DNA of 7,328 nucleotides from Candidatus Aegiribacteria sp. (GTDB lineage: Bacteria; Fermentibacterota; Fermentibacteria; Fermentibacterales; JCC-6): contig JAUVUL010000078.1 in assembly GCA_030600975.1 (NCBI GenBank), forward strand, positions 1-7,328, in the 5' to 3' direction. How positions within the stretch are numbered: position 1 is the stretch's first letter; the number at the start of each line of letters is the position of its first letter. Positions 6,238 through 7,328 of the stretch are shown here, in pieces. The position numbers were made by a program, and so were the translations under genes. Under the pieces are notes generated by a model. The model was given only the letters and a program-made list of their open reading frames with translations, was not told the origin of the DNA and did not search any database.

Positions 6238-7328
6238 TGGCGTTTGCATATACACCGGGTCTGAGAGTTGCGGATCACACACTGGTACGTAAGGAAAGAA
6301 GGCTTCCCCTTGCAGGCGAGACATTAGTGAAGTCAGGCGATTTCGTTACTGCTGATATCATTGTCGCAACGACACATCTTCCGGGAAATGTGAAGATGCT
6401 CAATATAGCTAATGTAATGGGTCTTCCCCCCGGGGATATTCCCGAACTGCTGTTCGTAAAGGAGGGCGAGAGTATCGATGAAAACCATGTTCTCGGGCAG
6501 ACAAAGGGATTCTTCGGCCTTTTCAAGAATACGGTGCGATCGCCCATAAAGGGTACATTCGAAAGCTACAACAAGATAACCGGCCAGGCTGTTCTCCGTG
6601 AACCCCCTATTCCGGTTGAGATAGACGCCTATCTCAGGGGGACCGTTACCGAGGTTCTCGAGAACGAAGGTGTAGTAGTGGAATCGAACGCAACTTTCGT
6701 TCAGGGTATCTTCGGTGTCGGCGGTGAAACCAGGGGAGAGCTCAAGGTACTTACAGACGGACCGGCAGATGAGCTTACAGAGGATCTTATCGATGAGTCG
6801 TGCAGGGGGAAAGTACTGCTTGGCGGTTCGTTCGTATCCTACACTACTCTTAACAGGGCCATTGCAACCGGAGTGAAAGCCGTCATCGTAGGCGGTTTTG
6901 ACGACAAAGACCTGAAAGAATTCCTCGGATACGAGCTTGGAGTTGCCATAACAGGCCATGAGAAGAAGGGGATCACCCTTGTTCTGACGGAAGGTTTCGG
7001 AAGAATGACCATGGCCAGCGAGACTTTCAATCTCCTGAAATCCCGTGAAGGGCTGCTTGCAAGTGTAAACGGTGCCACCCAGATAAGGGCCGGGGTCATG
7101 CGTCCTGAGGTTGTCATTCCCGTTGATGAGGCCGAAACGGAAAAGAGTTCGGACAAGCCTGCCGGCGCTATGGACATAGGTTCCCCCATCCGATGTATCC
7201 GGGCTCCCTACTTCGGGAAACTCGGTACGGTTGAAGCGCTTCCTCCGGAATTGAAAGTTCTTGATTCTGAAGCTAAGGTAAGGGTTCTCGATGTAAAATT
7301 CGATAAAGGAGAAGTCGTTACCGTTCCA
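6237..7328 (+). CDS. Multidomain protein with barrel-sandwich-like and KOW/SH3-like segments, partial, function unknown
   Basis: The frame is open from ATG 6237 to the last base, giving 364 residues with no stop, so the 3' end is cut off. I do not recognise a named gene. The start overlaps the glmL stop as TAATG, implying tight coupling. Visible parts, in order: an N-terminal RRLPLAGETLVKSGDFV element (about 21-37), resembling the entry strands of barrel-sandwich domains such as that of RnfC; a second similar element from RSPIKGTFESYNKITG (101-116) into an AYLRGTVTEVLENEGVVV stretch (about 131-148); the glycine-rich FVQGIFGVGGETRGEL (154-169); an alternating strand/helix region with KVLLGGSF (192-199), AVIVGGF and LVLTEGFGRM; a charged linker near 300-311; and a KOW/SH3-like end, GSPIRCIRAPYFGKLGTVE (315-333) followed by KVRVLDV. 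No transmembrane helix or signal peptide is evident. The KOW-like fold is nearly complete, so probably only a short tail is missing. Domain names are inferred from sequence appearance. Confidence 0.85.
   Translation, partial: MAFAYTPGLRVADHTLVRKERRLPLAGETLVKSGDFVTADIIVATTHLPGNVKMLNIANVMGLPPGDIPELLFVKEGESIDENHVLGQTKGFFGLFKNTVRSPIKGTFESYNKITGQAVLREPPIPVEIDAYLRGTVTEVLENEGVVVESNATFVQGIFGVGGETRGELKVLTDGPADELTEDLIDESCRGKVLLGGSFVSYTTLNRAIATGVKAVIVGGFDDKDLKEFLGYELGVAITGHEKKGITLVLTEGFGRMTMASETFNLLKSREGLLASVNGATQIRAGVMRPEVVIPVDEAETEKSSDKPAGAMDIGSPIRCIRAPYFGKLGTVEALPPELKVLDSEAKVRVLDVKFDKGEVVTVP

Noticed and set aside
6333..6959. 208-codon minus-strand open frame opposite the last gene
   Set aside because: Its translation is cysteine- and histidine-rich without pattern, and the plus-strand frame is continuous, coupled to glmL and protein-like throughout.

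Overview
The window is a gap-free, single-direction stretch of a bacterial chromosome with roughly even base composition. All seven genes lie on the + strand. It opens inside gcvT and runs through gcvH, gcvPA and gcvPB: three of the four glycine cleavage system components, with the P-protein split into two subunits. It then continues without a break into four less familiar genes. These are a small two-helix membrane protein, a short protein with a conserved-looking hydrophobic core and a basic tail, a large GlmL/MutL-family ASKHA ATPase, and a multidomain protein with barrel-sandwich-like and KOW/SH3-like segments that runs off the right edge.

Spacing suggests one transcript: gcvT to gcvH 14 nt, gcvH to gcvPA 3 nt, gcvPA to gcvPB a 4-nt ATGA overlap, gcvPB to the membrane protein an ATAG overlap if the proposed AUA start is right, the basic-tail protein to glmL 17 nt, and glmL to the last gene a 1-nt TAATG overlap. 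I see no convincing promoter, riboswitch, hairpin terminator, RNA gene, mobile element or CRISPR array. There is no gene-free stretch of 300 bases.

Organism: bacterial, judging by strong Shine-Dalgarno sites and operon style. Split GcvPA/GcvPB occurs in Firmicutes, Thermotogae and many deep or uncultivated phyla. The orphan long GlmL with unknown partners suggests an anaerobic, possibly uncultivated lineage (for example of the FCB or Deltaproteobacteria type). This placement is a low-confidence impression, not a measurement.

How the genes may work together: GcvPA/PB decarboxylates glycine onto the lipoyl arm of GcvH, and GcvT releases ammonia and passes the one-carbon unit to tetrahydrofolate. 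The L-protein (dihydrolipoamide dehydrogenase) is not in the window. The downstream four genes have no established role here. GlmL is known as an accessory protein of the B12-dependent glutamate mutase, yet no mutase subunit is present. The candidate undescribed system is therefore the downstream set: membrane protein, basic-tail protein, long GlmL and sandwich/KOW protein. It may be a membrane-linked ATPase module co-expressed with glycine catabolism. The most unusual single sequence observation is the apparent AUA start codon of the membrane protein at 3544, embedded in the gcvPB stop codon.
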